Below, piece by piece: positions 6,803-14,999 of a stretch of 21,033 nt of DNA. The position numbers were made by a program, and so were the translations under genes. The stretch is from Pseudomonadota bacterium (GTDB lineage Bacteria > Pseudomonadota > Gammaproteobacteria > Burkholderiales > Burkholderiaceae_C), in the NCBI GenBank assembly GCA_023410975.1, contig JAEYPG010000558.1, positions 1 through 21,033 on the forward strand, given 5' to 3'. Numbering within the stretch: position 1 is the stretch's first letter; every line of letters starts with the position of its first letter. The notes under the pieces are model-generated. The model saw only the letters and a list, made by a program, of their open reading frames with translations. It had not been told where the DNA came from and searched no databases.

Positions 6803-8715
6803 CCCGCTCCATGACAGTGAACAACCCTGCCGTCGGGCCGCAGGTGCGCCAGCGCCGCAGGACCCGTGGCAAGCTGGTGCCCATCATGGGCACCGCCTCG
6901 CTGGCGGGTGGCTTGTGGGCAGCCACGCAGCACTTCGCCCATACCTTCGACTACCACGCCAGCCTCGGGATGAGCGTGGGCCACGTGTACCTGCCCTGGC
7001 ACGTGCTGGGCTGGGCCGCGAAGTGGAGCGAGGTCTACCCGCAGCAGCTGATGACTTCGGGTAGCGTCGGCGCGATGGTGGCCGCGGGCGGCCTGGTCGC
7101 CACCATGGTTGTGAAGATGGTCGAGGCCAGCCGGCCCACGGGCAACCAGTACATGCACGGCAGTGCCCGCTGGGCCACGCTGAAGGACATTCAGGCAGCA
7201 GGCCTGCTGCCACGCGAGGCACGGAGCTGGCGCGAGAGGATGCACAAGCTGCCGCCGCCGTCAGCCCTGGCCTGCTACGTGGGCGGCTGGATCGACAAGC
7301 AGGGCGTGCTGCGCTACCTGCGCCACACCGGGCCGGAACACATCCTGTGCTACGCCCCTACCAGGTCCGGCAAGGGCGTGGGCCTGGTGATCCCGACGCT
7401 GCTTTCCTGGGTCAAGAGCGCCTTCATCACGGACCTCAAGGGCGAACTGTGGGAGCTGACCTCGGGCTGGCGAAAGCTCTTCGCCGGCAACAAGGTGCTG
7501 AAGTTCGAGCCGGCTGCGCTGGACAGCGCGCACTGGAATGCGCTGGACGAGGTGCGTCTCGGGACCGAGCACGAAGTCGGGGACGTCCAGAACATCGCGC
7601 AGATGATCGTGGATCCCGATGGCAAGGGGCTGGAGTCGCACTGGCAGAAGACCAGCTTTGCCCTGCTGCAAGGGGTCATCCTGCATGCCCTGTACCGGGC
7701 AAGGAACGGCGACGGCCCGCGCGCGTCACTGCCGGTGGTGGACCACATGCTGGCCGACCCGGAGCGCGCGACGGCCGAGCTGTGGGTGGAGATGACGCAG
7801 TACCACCACCTCGACGGCGAGGTGCACCCGGTAGTCGGCGCCGCGGCGCGCGACCAGCTTGACCGGCACGAAGAGGAAGCCGGCTCGGTGCTGTCCACGC
7901 TCAAGAGCTACCTGTCGCTGTACCGCGATCCGGTTGTGGCCCGCAACGTCGCGGACAGCCACTTCCGCAGCAGGGACCTGATGCACCACGACAGCCCGGT
8001 GAGCCTGTACCTGGTCACCCAGCCCAGCGACAAGGAGCGGCTGCGCCCGCTGCTGCGGCTGCTGATCACGATGACGATACGGCTGCTGGCCGACAAGATC
8101 GGCTTCGAGCAGGGGCGTCCGAAGCCCAGCTACAAGCACAAGCTGCTGATGATGCTGGACGAGCTCACGGCCTTCCGCAGGCTGCCGATCCTCGAGGACG
8201 CGCTGTCGTGGATGGCCGGCTACGGCATCAAGGCCTTCCTGGTGATCCAGGACATCACGCAGCTTCGCCACCCTCAGCTGGGCTACGGGCCGAGCGAGAC
8301 GATCAGCTCGAACTGCCACGTGCAGTGCGCCTTCCCGCCCAACCGGGTCGAGACGGCGGAGTACCTGTCGCGGCAGACCGGGCAGACCACCGTGCTCAAG
8401 GAGGCCATCACGGTCAGCGGCAAGCGTGTGGCCTTCATGGAGTCCAACGTCTCGCGCACGGTGCAGGAAGTCGCGCGCAACCTGCTCACGGCTGACGAGG
8501 CGATGCGCATGCCCGGCCCCGAGAAGGACAGCGCCGACCAGATCACGAAGGCCGGCGACATGGTGGTGTACGTGGCGGGCTACCCGGCGATCTACGGCAA
8601 GCAGCCGCTGTACTTCCAGGACCCCACCTTCCTGGCCCGCTCGCAAGTGGCGCCGCCCAAGACCAGCGACTGGATCGTGGCCGCGAACCAGCCGCGCATG
8701 GAGCAAGCAGCATGA
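6799..8715 (+). CDS. traG: TraG type IV coupling protein (VirD4 family)
   Basis: The product has 638 residues, against about 635 for RP4 TraG. Two N-terminal membrane segments are expected at about residues 30-50 and 90-110. The nucleotide-binding domain starts with HGSARWATLKDIQAAGLLP. Walker A is YAPTRSGKGVGLVIPTL with Lys near residue 192. Walker B is LLMMLDEL with Asp near 454. The box after Walker B reads LTAFRRLPI where RP4 has FPSLGKLEI, although the following AGYGIK and QDITQL blocks are conserved. TraG is the inner-membrane ATPase that hands the relaxosome to the type IV secretion channel. The start overlaps the traI stop (ATGA), and the next ORF overlaps this stop in the same way. 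Confidence 0.95.
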   Translation: MTRSMTVNNPAVGPQVRQRRRTRGKLVPIMGTASLAGGLWAATQHFAHTFDYHASLGMSVGHVYLPWHVLGWAAKWSEVYPQQLMTSGSVGAMVAAGGLVATMVVKMVEASRPTGNQYMHGSARWATLKDIQAAGLLPREARSWRERMHKLPPPSALACYVGGWIDKQGVLRYLRHTGPEHILCYAPTRSGKGVGLVIPTLLSWVKSAFITDLKGELWELTSGWRKLFAGNKVLKFEPAALDSAHWNALDEVRLGTEHEVGDVQNIAQMIVDPDGKGLESHWQKTSFALLQGVILHALYRARNGDGPRASLPVVDHMLADPERATAELWVEMTQYHHLDGEVHPVVGAAARDQLDRHEEEAGSVLSTLKSYLSLYRDPVVARNVADSHFRSRDLMHHDSPVSLYLVTQPSDKERLRPLLRLLITMTIRLLADKIGFEQGRPKPSYKHKLLMMLDELTAFRRLPILEDALSWMAGYGIKAFLVIQDITQLRHPQLGYGPSETISSNCHVQCAFPPNRVETAEYLSRQTGQTTVLKEAITVSGKRVAFMESNVSRTVQEVARNLLTADEAMRMPGPEKDSADQITKAGDMVVYVAGYPAIYGKQPLYFQDPTFLARSQVAPPKTSDWIVAANQPRMEQAA

Positions 8716-8909
8716 CCTGGCAAGCACCACCGACCCGCTGGGAGCAGTTCACCGACTCCATCGGTGTCTCGTTGCTGGCAAGCCTGTTTGTCATCCTGCT
8801 GATGGCCTGCTGGCACTTTTGGAAGGAGCGCAGCAACCGCAGGCCTGAGCAGCGCGGAAAGGACGCCCCACGCGGGGAAGACGCCCCGCATGGAAGGGAC
8901 GGCCCATGA
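8712..8909 (+). CDS. Small single-pass membrane protein between traG and traF
   Basis: This 65-residue ORF is tied into the operon by 4-base ATGA overlaps at both ends, with traG upstream and traF downstream, which argues that it is translated. It has a short N-terminus rich in Trp and Pro, one membrane segment at about residues 17-35 (IGVSLLASLFVILLMACW), and a charged, Arg/Asp/Pro-rich tail with a repeated DAPRGE/DAPHGR-like motif. I do not recognise a family. RP4 has no gene I know of at this junction. It could be a small partner of TraG, TraF or the pilus machinery. That idea comes from position only. Confidence 0.7.
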   Translation: MTWQAPPTRWEQFTDSIGVSLLASLFVILLMACWHFWKERSNRRPEQRGKDAPRGEDAPHGRDGP

Positions 8910-9433
8910 GGCGCTGGCACAAGCTCGCCCTGGCCGGCGTCGTGGCCGCCCCGCTGGCGCTGGGCGCCGCGGCCAAGGCGCTGGGCCTGTACTGGAACAC
9001 CAGCCCGAGCATCCCGCTGGGCCTGTACCGCGCCACCAGCGAGCTGGTGCGCGTCGGGTCCTACGTCCTGCTGTGCCTGCCGCAGGGCGGCGTCTTCGAG
9101 CAGGCCTACCGGCGCGGCTACCTGGGCGTGGGCGTGTGCCCTGGTGGCGCCGGCTACGTCATGAAGCGCGTGATGGCAGCGCACGGCGACCACGTGGAGC
9201 TGGATGACGACGGCGTGCGCGTCAATGGCCAGCCGCTGCCCGACAGCGCCCCGGTGCGCTTCGACGGCGCCGGCCGGCTCATGCCGCACCTGCAGGCCAC
9301 CAGCGCCACGCTGGCGCCCGACCAGGTCCTGCTCATGTCCGACCGGTTCGCCCTCTCCTTCGATGCCCGCTATTTCGGGCCGACCAGCCGCAGGCAGATC
9401 AAGACCGTGATCCGCCCCGTGTTCACCTACTGA
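8906..9433 (+). CDS. traF: TraF, signal-peptidase-like pilin maturation protease
   Basis: The 175-residue product belongs to the TraF/S26 serine peptidase family. An N-terminal hydrophobic segment (about residues 7-28) anchors it in the inner membrane. Ser35 in TSPSIPLGLY, Lys87 in GYVMKRVMA and Asp153 in SFDARYFGP correspond to the RP4 TraF residues Ser37, Lys89 and Asp155, each shifted by two. In RP4, TraF cyclises the TrbC pilin by cutting its C-terminus and joining the ends. The substrate gene (trbC) is not in this window and would be in a Tra2-like region elsewhere. The start overlaps the preceding stop. Confidence 0.93.
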   Translation: MRRWHKLALAGVVAAPLALGAAAKALGLYWNTSPSIPLGLYRATSELVRVGSYVLLCLPQGGVFEQAYRRGYLGVGVCPGGAGYVMKRVMAAHGDHVELDDDGVRVNGQPLPDSAPVRFDGAGRLMPHLQATSATLAPDQVLLMSDRFALSFDARYFGPTSRRQIKTVIRPVFTY

Positions 9434-9446
9434 GGAAAAGCCACTC

Positions 9447-9653
9447 ATGGACATGCCAAACGACGAAGACGTGTCGGTGCCGGCCCCGAGCCTGGCCGAG
9501 GTGGTGCGCGACAAGCTGCGCGACGCCGGCACGCCCGCCTTCCTGGCCGAGCTCGACCCCGAGGAGGCGGCGCTGGCCGGCGCCTTCCTGGAAGACGCGC
9601 TGACCCTGGGCGAGGCCCTGGACAGCGCCACCGACCTGGCCGCGGAGGCCTGA
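9447..9653 (+). CDS. Small acidic protein, TraD-like
   Basis: The 68-residue product starts at the ATG at 9447, with GAGGAAAA about eight bases before it. It is strongly acidic: LAEVVRDKLRDAG, then AELDPEEAALAGAFLEDAL, then LGEALDSATDLAAEA. The pattern of one short helix followed by EEAA-FLEDALT-EALD, and the place between traF and the primase-like gene, resemble the small TraD of IncP plasmids as I remember it. RP4 also has a traE topoisomerase gene here, and that is absent. The function of TraD is unknown. The next gene starts two bases after this stop. Confidence 0.65.
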   Translation: MDMPNDEDVSVPAPSLAEVVRDKLRDAGTPAFLAELDPEEAALAGAFLEDALTLGEALDSATDLAAEA

Positions 9654-9655
9654 CC

Positions 9656-12250
9656 ATGGATCGCGGCAAGCCTTTCCATGAGCGGGTGGCCGAGAAGCTC
9701 GTCGAGCAGCTCGAAGCCGGCACGGCGCCCTGGCAGAAGCCCTGGGAGCCCGGCCGAGCCGGTGCCGGCGTGCCGATGAACCCTGTCAGCGGCAAGCGCT
9801 ACAAGGGCATCAACGCCGTCTTCTTGGCGGCCCAGGGCTACAGCGACCCGCGCTGGATGACGTACAACCAGGCGCAGGCCCAGGGCGCCCAGGTGCGCAA
9901 GGGCGAGCACGGCACCCCGGTCCAGTACTGGAAGTTCAGCGAGGAACAGCCCAGGCTCGACGCTAAGGGGCAGCCGGTGGTCGGCGCGGACGGCAAGCCC
10001 GAGACGGTGCAGGTGCAACTGGAGCGCCCGCGCGTCTTCCACGCCGTCGTCTTCAACGCCGAGCAGATCGAGGGCTTGCCCATGCTGCAGCACCGGCCGC
10101 CGGCCTGGGATGCGGCGCAGCGCGCGGAGGAGTTGCTGCACGCCAGTGGCGCCACGATCCGCCACGTGGAAGGCGACCGCGCCTTCTACCGGCCCTCCAC
10201 CGACGCCATCCAGATGCCCGGGAAAGGGCAGTTCCCGGACGCGGCCAGCTACTACGCCGTCGCGCTGCATGAGCTGGGCCACTGGACCGGGCACGAGAAC
10301 CGGCTGGGCCGAGACCTCGCCAATCCGTTTGGCAGCGAAGGCTACGCGCGCGAGGAACTGCGCGCCGAGATCGCATCCATGCTGGTGGGCGACTCGCTGG
10401 GCATCGGCCACGACCCGGGCCGCCACGCGTCCTACGTCGCGTCCTGGATCAAGGTGCTCAAGGAAGACTCGCTGGAGATCTTCCGCGCGGCGGCCGACGC
10501 CGAGCGCATCCACACCTTCGTCATGGCGTTCGACCAGCACCAGGACCAGAAGCAGGAGGCGAGCGTGGGTACCGTTGCCGAGGAAAACCAGCGCATCGAC
10601 CAGGCCCTGGAGCAGGCCCAGCAGCCGCGCGTCTACCTGGCCGTACCCTTCGCGCAGAAGGACCAGGCCAAGGCTCTGGGGGCCCGCTGGGACCGCCAGG
10701 AGCAGTGCTGGTACGTGCCGCCCGGCGTGGAAACAGCGCCGCTGTTGGCACGCTGGCCGCGGCGCGAAGAAGCAGCCCAGCAGCTGCAGGCAGCGCCAAC
10801 CGAGCTGCCTGTTGCGCCGGCGCACGAGGAGCCGCGTACCTACCTCGCCGTGCCCTACATCGAGCGGCACCAGGCCAAGGCCGCGGGGGCGCGCTGGGAC
10901 GGCGCGGCCAAGTCCTGGTACGCGGGCGAAGGCGCGGACAGGGACGCGCTGCGGAAGTGGCTGCCCGAGCACCAGCGCCAGCAGCAGGACCCAGCGATGG
11001 CCGCGCGCGACGAGTTCGCCCAGGAGCTGCGCGGCATGGGTTTCATCCTGGAGGGCGAGCACCCGATCATGGACGGCGCCACGCACCGGATCGCCACGGC
11101 CGGTGACAAGGGCAAGGAGAAGGCCGGCTTCTACGTCGGACACATTGATGGCCACGTGCCGGCCGGCTACGCCAAGGACAACCGCACCGGCCAGGAATTG
11201 CGCTGGAAGGCCAAGGGCTATCACCTCAGCGACGAGGACCGCACCAGGCTCACCGCCGAGGCCGCGGCCAGGCGGGCCGAGCGCGAGGCCGAGCAGCAGC
11301 GCCAGCACGAGGCAGCGGCGCAGCGCGTGCAGCGCCAGCTGGCCACTCTCAAGCCGGTGGACCCGAAGCAGCCCACGCCCTACCTCCAGGCCAAGGGTGT
11401 CCAGGCCTACCCCGGGCTCCTCACGGACCACGCCGGCAAGACTACCTTCGTGCCGGCCTGCGACAAGACCGGCAAGCACTGGACAACGCAGTACATCGGC
11501 GAGGACGGCACGAAGCGGTTTGCGAAGGACAGCCACAAGGAAGGTTGCTTCCACGTGCTGGGGGGCATGAAGGAGCTGGAGCGCGCGCCCGTGATCGTCG
11601 TGGGCGAGGGCTACGCCACCATGGCGACGCTGAAGGAGGCGATGGGCGCCCCGGTGGCCGGCGTGGTGGCCTTCGACTCCGGGAACGTGGGCGCGGTGGC
11701 GAAGGCGCTGCGCGAGCTCCACCCGACCAAGCCGATCCTGGTGGCGGGCGACGACGACCGGGCGGTGCAGCTCACGCAGGGCTTCAACCCGGGCCGCGAG
11801 AAGGCAGAGGCGGCGGCGCGCGACGTCGGCGGCCGGGCCTTCTTCCCCGTCTTCGCCCCGGGCGAGGCCGACTATCCGCGCGAGCTGGCGCCGATCACGC
11901 CGGCCGCCTGGCGGCTGCACGACGCGGCCGAGCGGCTGCTGGCGCAGGGCGGGCTTTCGGACAAGGACCGGGTTGCGGCCGAGCGGGACCTGCTCAAGCC
12001 CGAGCAACTCGCGGCGCTGGCACGCATGAAGTCGCACACGGACTTCAACGACCTGGCCCAGCGCAGCCAGCTCGGGCGCGAGGGTCTGCTGCGGCAGGTG
12101 ATGCCCGAGGCGCAGCAAGCGGTGGAGCTGCACAAGGCCCGGGAGCAGGAGCAGGCCGTGGAGCAGGTCCAGCAGCGCGGCCAGGACCAATCCCGAAGTA
12201 CGGGTCACGGGATGCAGCAGCGCCAGCGCCACGGCATGCGAGCGGGATGA
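9656..12250 (+). CDS. ArdC-DUF5710-Toprim fusion protein (TraC-position primase/antirestriction)
   Basis: The 864-residue protein has four parts. Residues 1-290 are an ArdC-type ssDNA-binding domain plus zincin-like metallopeptidase, with HELGHWTGH at about 205-213 and a Glu near 238 (EELRAEIAS) as the probable third zinc ligand. Two DUF5710 modules follow at about 323-370 and 393-440 (YLAVPFAQKDQAKALGARWD and YLAVPYIERHQAKAAGARWD). A charged coiled-coil linker leads to a Toprim-type domain with EGYATM near 651 and GDDDRA near 698. RP4 TraC primase carries the similar motif EGYATA. ArdC of pSa protects incoming DNA from restriction. The fusion therefore probably enters the recipient, priming and protecting the transferred strand. 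Gln/Arg repeats end the protein. Confidence 0.85.
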   Translation: MDRGKPFHERVAEKLVEQLEAGTAPWQKPWEPGRAGAGVPMNPVSGKRYKGINAVFLAAQGYSDPRWMTYNQAQAQGAQVRKGEHGTPVQYWKFSEEQPRLDAKGQPVVGADGKPETVQVQLERPRVFHAVVFNAEQIEGLPMLQHRPPAWDAAQRAEELLHASGATIRHVEGDRAFYRPSTDAIQMPGKGQFPDAASYYAVALHELGHWTGHENRLGRDLANPFGSEGYAREELRAEIASMLVGDSLGIGHDPGRHASYVASWIKVLKEDSLEIFRAAADAERIHTFVMAFDQHQDQKQEASVGTVAEENQRIDQALEQAQQPRVYLAVPFAQKDQAKALGARWDRQEQCWYVPPGVETAPLLARWPRREEAAQQLQAAPTELPVAPAHEEPRTYLAVPYIERHQAKAAGARWDGAAKSWYAGEGADRDALRKWLPEHQRQQQDPAMAARDEFAQELRGMGFILEGEHPIMDGATHRIATAGDKGKEKAGFYVGHIDGHVPAGYAKDNRTGQELRWKAKGYHLSDEDRTRLTAEAAARRAEREAEQQRQHEAAAQRVQRQLATLKPVDPKQPTPYLQAKGVQAYPGLLTDHAGKTTFVPACDKTGKHWTTQYIGEDGTKRFAKDSHKEGCFHVLGGMKELERAPVIVVGEGYATMATLKEAMGAPVAGVVAFDSGNVGAVAKALRELHPTKPILVAGDDDRAVQLTQGFNPGREKAEAAARDVGGRAFFPVFAPGEADYPRELAPITPAAWRLHDAAERLLAQGGLSDKDRVAAERDLLKPEQLAALARMKSHTDFNDLAQRSQLGREGLLRQVMPEAQQAVELHKAREQEQAVEQVQQRGQDQSRSTGHGMQQRQRHGMRAG

Positions 12251-12501
12251 CCGTGGCGGCTTTTAACCGCTCAAGGCTGGTCCGTGTGCAAGGCGGCCGG
12301 GGAAGGCCATGGCTCGCCGTCCACCGCAGCTCCACACGAAGCGGACCCGCCCCACCAAGCAAGCCCCTGCAAGACCCCACAAGGACCAGCGCTGAGCTCG
12401 CGCGGCGCTGGACGTGGCCACCCAGGTATCCGGCTGAATTCCCGCAGCCGGGGCCGTTGATGAAGAAAGGACCGGGACCTCAGAGAACCTGACGCCCAAA
12501 A

Positions 12502-12538
12502 GAGAAAAGGCCCGGGATTCCCGCCCCGAGCCTTTCTC
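12502..12538. terminator. Terminator-like hairpin after the transfer operon
   Basis: GAGAAAAGGCCCGGG pairs with CCCGAGCCTTTCTC across an 8-base loop, with one unpaired A and one C-A mismatch. The A-rich left arm and T-rich right arm are symmetrical, as in bidirectional intrinsic terminators, although no T-run continues beyond the stem. It lies about 250 bp past the last transfer gene and would separate it from the replication/partition genes. Confidence 0.5.
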
Positions 12539-12564
12539 CGTGATGCGTGATCCCTGGCTGCGAT

Positions 12565-12596
12565 CTACACACCGCTTCAGCAGGCTTGAAGTGTAG
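12565..12596. repeat. Nested inverted repeat upstream of the putative rep gene
   Basis: The outer arms CTACA (12565-12569) and TGTAG (12592-12596) enclose inner arms CTTCA (12575-12579) and TGAAG (12587-12591). It sits about 50 bp before the start of the winged-helix gene. It could be an operator or leader hairpin of that gene. The function is inferred from position only. Confidence 0.35.
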
Positions 12597-12646
12597 GGGC
12601 AGCGAGGAAATCCGCAACACGCGGGTGAACTCGTCCCTGCAGATTC

Positions 12647-13612
12647 ATGTACCTGTCTGCTACAGATCGGGCGGGCGCACGCGCGCCCTCGCCTTCCTGC
12701 CGCCGCTCGCGCGACCTCCCTGAACCCATTCACGAAGCCCATCTGAGGCTTGGGGAACAGACCCACCGAGGCGAACTGCGCGGCCTGCCTGCGCGGGCCG
12801 AGGCCGTGCTGTACGAGTACTTGGCCAAGGCCGACCTCAGCGGGGTCGATGACCGCGGCCGGCGATGCGTGTTCGACACCGCAGTGCGCGAGCTCCAGGA
12901 AGCGACCGACTACTGCCGGCGCAGCATCACGGGCGCCAACGCCGACCTGGTGGCATGGGGTCTCATTGAGCGCCCGCCCCAGAAGATGCGTGGCGCACGC
13001 CGTCCCGGCACGCCCATCGGGAAGACCTGGCTCACACCCTACGCCGACGCCATGTTCTTCGGCCCGCGTGCGCAAAACGTTGCGCAGCCGGTAGATAAAG
13101 AACCAAACCCTTCAGGGGGCGAAGGGGCTGTGCCCCAGGCCGCTGAAGAGGCTGCCGATACCGAAGCCCCGAGGCCGCCAGAACCCGCAGAAGGTCGAGC
13201 CGTTCATGTGCGCGACGACCTGAAGCCGCTGCTGCAGGTGATGCAGCCGGACGACGTGCGCAAGGTGCTGGCCGTGGCACGCGCGCACGATGTGTGGGTG
13301 CAGGAGGTGATGGCGCACCGGTTGCCGGCCATCCTCGCTGCACGGGAGCCCGTCGGCTACCTGATTCACCTGATCCACAGCGGTGAGGATTGGAGGCGAC
13401 CCGTGACGCCTTCTGGCGGGCACAAGGAGGCCGCAGTGCAGGGGTCAATCAAGGGTCCCAACACGCTGGCCGGCGAGCGCGAAGACGAGGAACGCGAACG
13501 TGAGGCAGTCGAGCACCGGGCGCAGCGGTCCAAACCACGGCCGGAGCACCTGCAAGCCATTGCGGCGCTGAAGTCGGCATTGAAGCTGCGTGAACTGAAG
13601 GGCGCGGTTTAG
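12647..13612 (+). CDS. Winged-helix protein, possible replication initiator
   Basis: The 321-residue frame begins at an ATG at 12647 without a clear ribosome binding site, so the true start may lie downstream. Residues 1-40 look unstructured. About 45-145 read as a winged-helix domain (LRGLPARAEAVLYEYLAKAD, then YCRRSITGANADLVAWGLIERP). A Pro/Ala/Glu-rich linker follows, then a helical block at about 185-245 (PDDVRKVLAVARAHDVWVQE, then PVGYLIHLIHSGEDW) and a charged C-terminus. The pattern of winged helix followed by a block ending in AYL/GYL-like plus DF/DW resembles the STY4528-type replication proteins of genomic islands. The place directly before parA and parB fits a replication role. The similarity is weak, and it could instead be a regulator. 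Confidence 0.55.
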   Translation: MYLSATDRAGARAPSPSCRRSRDLPEPIHEAHLRLGEQTHRGELRGLPARAEAVLYEYLAKADLSGVDDRGRRCVFDTAVRELQEATDYCRRSITGANADLVAWGLIERPPQKMRGARRPGTPIGKTWLTPYADAMFFGPRAQNVAQPVDKEPNPSGGEGAVPQAAEEAADTEAPRPPEPAEGRAVHVRDDLKPLLQVMQPDDVRKVLAVARAHDVWVQEVMAHRLPAILAAREPVGYLIHLIHSGEDWRRPVTPSGGHKEAAVQGSIKGPNTLAGEREDEEREREAVEHRAQRSKPRPEHLQAIAALKSALKLRELKGAV

Positions 13613-13697
13613 ATGCGGGGAGGCACGCAGGGCAGCGGCTTCCGGAGAGTTATGGAAAAGGCCGAGCTACCTGCCGTGGTTGCCATCTGCTGATCAG

Positions 13698-13713
13698 GCG
13701 GCATGCATGCCGC
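13698..13713. promoter_or_regulatory. 16-bp perfect palindrome upstream of parA
   Basis: GCGGCATGCATGCCGC is a perfect palindrome in the 214-bp gap between the winged-helix gene and parA. A second, interrupted repeat follows it: TTGTCGC at 13750-13756 and GCGACAA at 13784-13790. ParA proteins with an N-terminal DNA-binding region usually repress their own promoter, so these are candidate parA operators. A possible -10 element, GATACACT, lies near 13792. Confidence 0.45.
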
Positions 13714-13826
13714 GGAGAGCACATCCAAGAGCTGTGGCGCGGAATTGTGTTGTCGCAGCAACGCGCCGTTTTCGCCAAATTGCGCGACAAAGATACACTG
13801 CCGCGACTCAAAAGGACGAGGGTGCA

Positions 13827-14999
13827 ATGGACGCAGTGATCGACGAGGGAATACCGCTGGCCGAGGTTCTGGCCCAGGCGGGACGGGTGCAGGCAGTCGT
13901 CTCGCAGGTCCGTGGCGCGATGCTGGCGCCGGAGAACCGCAAGACGCCACCGCGCTTCTACACGGGTGACGTCATGAGCTTGACCGGGCTGGACAAGAAC
14001 GCCATGGACGTGGCGATCCGCAAGCGCGCCCTCCCCGTCGGCAAACTTGGCGTGGGCAACCGCCGCGAGTTCACGCTGGAAGAACTCCAGGCCTGGGTGC
14101 GTCACTACCGTGCCGACGCGCTGCGCCCGGCCGGCGCCCATGCCGTGACGATTGCCGTGGCCAACTTCAAGGGTGGCGTGACCAAGACCACCACGGCCTT
14201 GACGCTGGCGCAGGGCCTGTCCCTGCGCGGGCACCGGGTGCTGGTGATCGACACGGACCCGCAGGGCTCGCTGACCACGCTCTTTGGCATCCTGCCCGAC
14301 ACCGAGGTCGCACGCGACGACACGATGCTGCCGCTGGTCGAGGGCGCGCAGGACTCGCTGCGCTATGCCGTGCGGCCGACCTATTGGAGCGGCATCGACC
14401 TGGTGGCCGCGGCGCCGCTACTGTTCGGTGCGGAGTTCGAGCTTTCCGGCCGGATGGTGATGGACGCTGGTTTCCAGTACTGGCGCGTGCTGGAGCTGGG
14501 ACTGCAGGACCTGCGCGCGGACTACGACGTGATCATCATGGACACGCCGCCGGCGCTGTCGTACATGACGATCAACGTGCTCATGGCCGCCGACGGCATC
14601 CTCATGCCCCTGCCCCCCAACGCGCTGGACTTCGCCAGCAGCGCGCAGTTCTGGCAGCTGTTCGGGGACCTGACGGCCCGGTTGCCGGCCACCCAGGACA
14701 AGCGCTTCGACTTCATCAGCATCCTGCCGACCCGGGTCGAGACGACGGACGCCGCGGGCAGCACCGTCAGGGAGTGGATGGCCGCGGCCTACGCCGAGAA
14801 GCTGCTGCCGGTCGAAATCCCGAAGAGCGCTGCCGCCGGCGCGGCCAGTGCCAACTTCGGCACCGTCTACGACGAGGCCGTGGGCACCAGCCGCACGGTG
14901 CGCCGCGCCACCGATGCAGCCGACCGCCTGGCCGATGCCATCGGCGTGCACTGCATCAAGGCCTGGCGTCGCCAGCTCGCGCGGGGTACCGCAGCATGA
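13827..14999 (+). CDS. parA: ParA partition ATPase with N-terminal DNA-binding region
   Basis: The 390-residue product starts at the ATG at 13827, preceded by AAGGA and GAGG. The frame is open further back, but with poor codon use. Residues 1-105 carry a MerR-like helix-turn-helix region (PPRFYTGDVMSLTGLDKNAM, then RREFTLEELQAWVRHYRAD), as in large type Ia ParA proteins. Walker A is KGGVTKTT near residue 115, followed by VLVIDTDPQGSLTTLFG (Walker A') and DVIIMDTPPALSYMTINVL (Walker B). It probably both powers plasmid segregation with ParB and autoregulates the operon. It is not the small IncC type expected to pair with KorB, so this is a second, separate partition system. Its stop overlaps the parB start (ATGA). 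Confidence 0.93.
   Translation: MDAVIDEGIPLAEVLAQAGRVQAVVSQVRGAMLAPENRKTPPRFYTGDVMSLTGLDKNAMDVAIRKRALPVGKLGVGNRREFTLEELQAWVRHYRADALRPAGAHAVTIAVANFKGGVTKTTTALTLAQGLSLRGHRVLVIDTDPQGSLTTLFGILPDTEVARDDTMLPLVEGAQDSLRYAVRPTYWSGIDLVAAAPLLFGAEFELSGRMVMDAGFQYWRVLELGLQDLRADYDVIIMDTPPALSYMTINVLMAADGILMPLPPNALDFASSAQFWQLFGDLTARLPATQDKRFDFISILPTRVETTDAAGSTVREWMAAAYAEKLLPVEIPKSAAAGAASANFGTVYDEAVGTSRTVRRATDAADRLADAIGVHCIKAWRRQLARGTAA

Larger units (their letters stand above)
12251..12646. other. 396-bp intergenic region between transfer block and replication/partition block
   Basis: No gene is convincing here. It contains a terminator-like hairpin (12502-12538), a nested inverted repeat (12565-12596), a small palindrome GCGG/CCGC around TTTTAA near 12255, and a 28-codon basic ORF (12309-12395) with no recognisable product. 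No direct-repeat iterons were seen, so it is not an obvious oriV. Confidence 0.5.

Noticed and set aside
8543..12232. 1229-codon open frame on the minus strand
   Set aside because: It is antiphase to traF, the TraD-like gene and the ArdC-Toprim gene, all well supported. Long antisense frames are expected in GC-rich DNA, and its composition is unlike a protein.
12309..12395. 28-codon basic ORF with a GGGGAAGG motif before it
   Set aside because: It is too short and composition-biased to support without conservation data.
12806..12820. GTGCTGTAC...GTAC, half of the parS-like palindrome inside the winged-helix gene
   Set aside because: Only one arm matches. GTG CTG TAC are common codons (Val-Leu-Tyr), so chance is likely.
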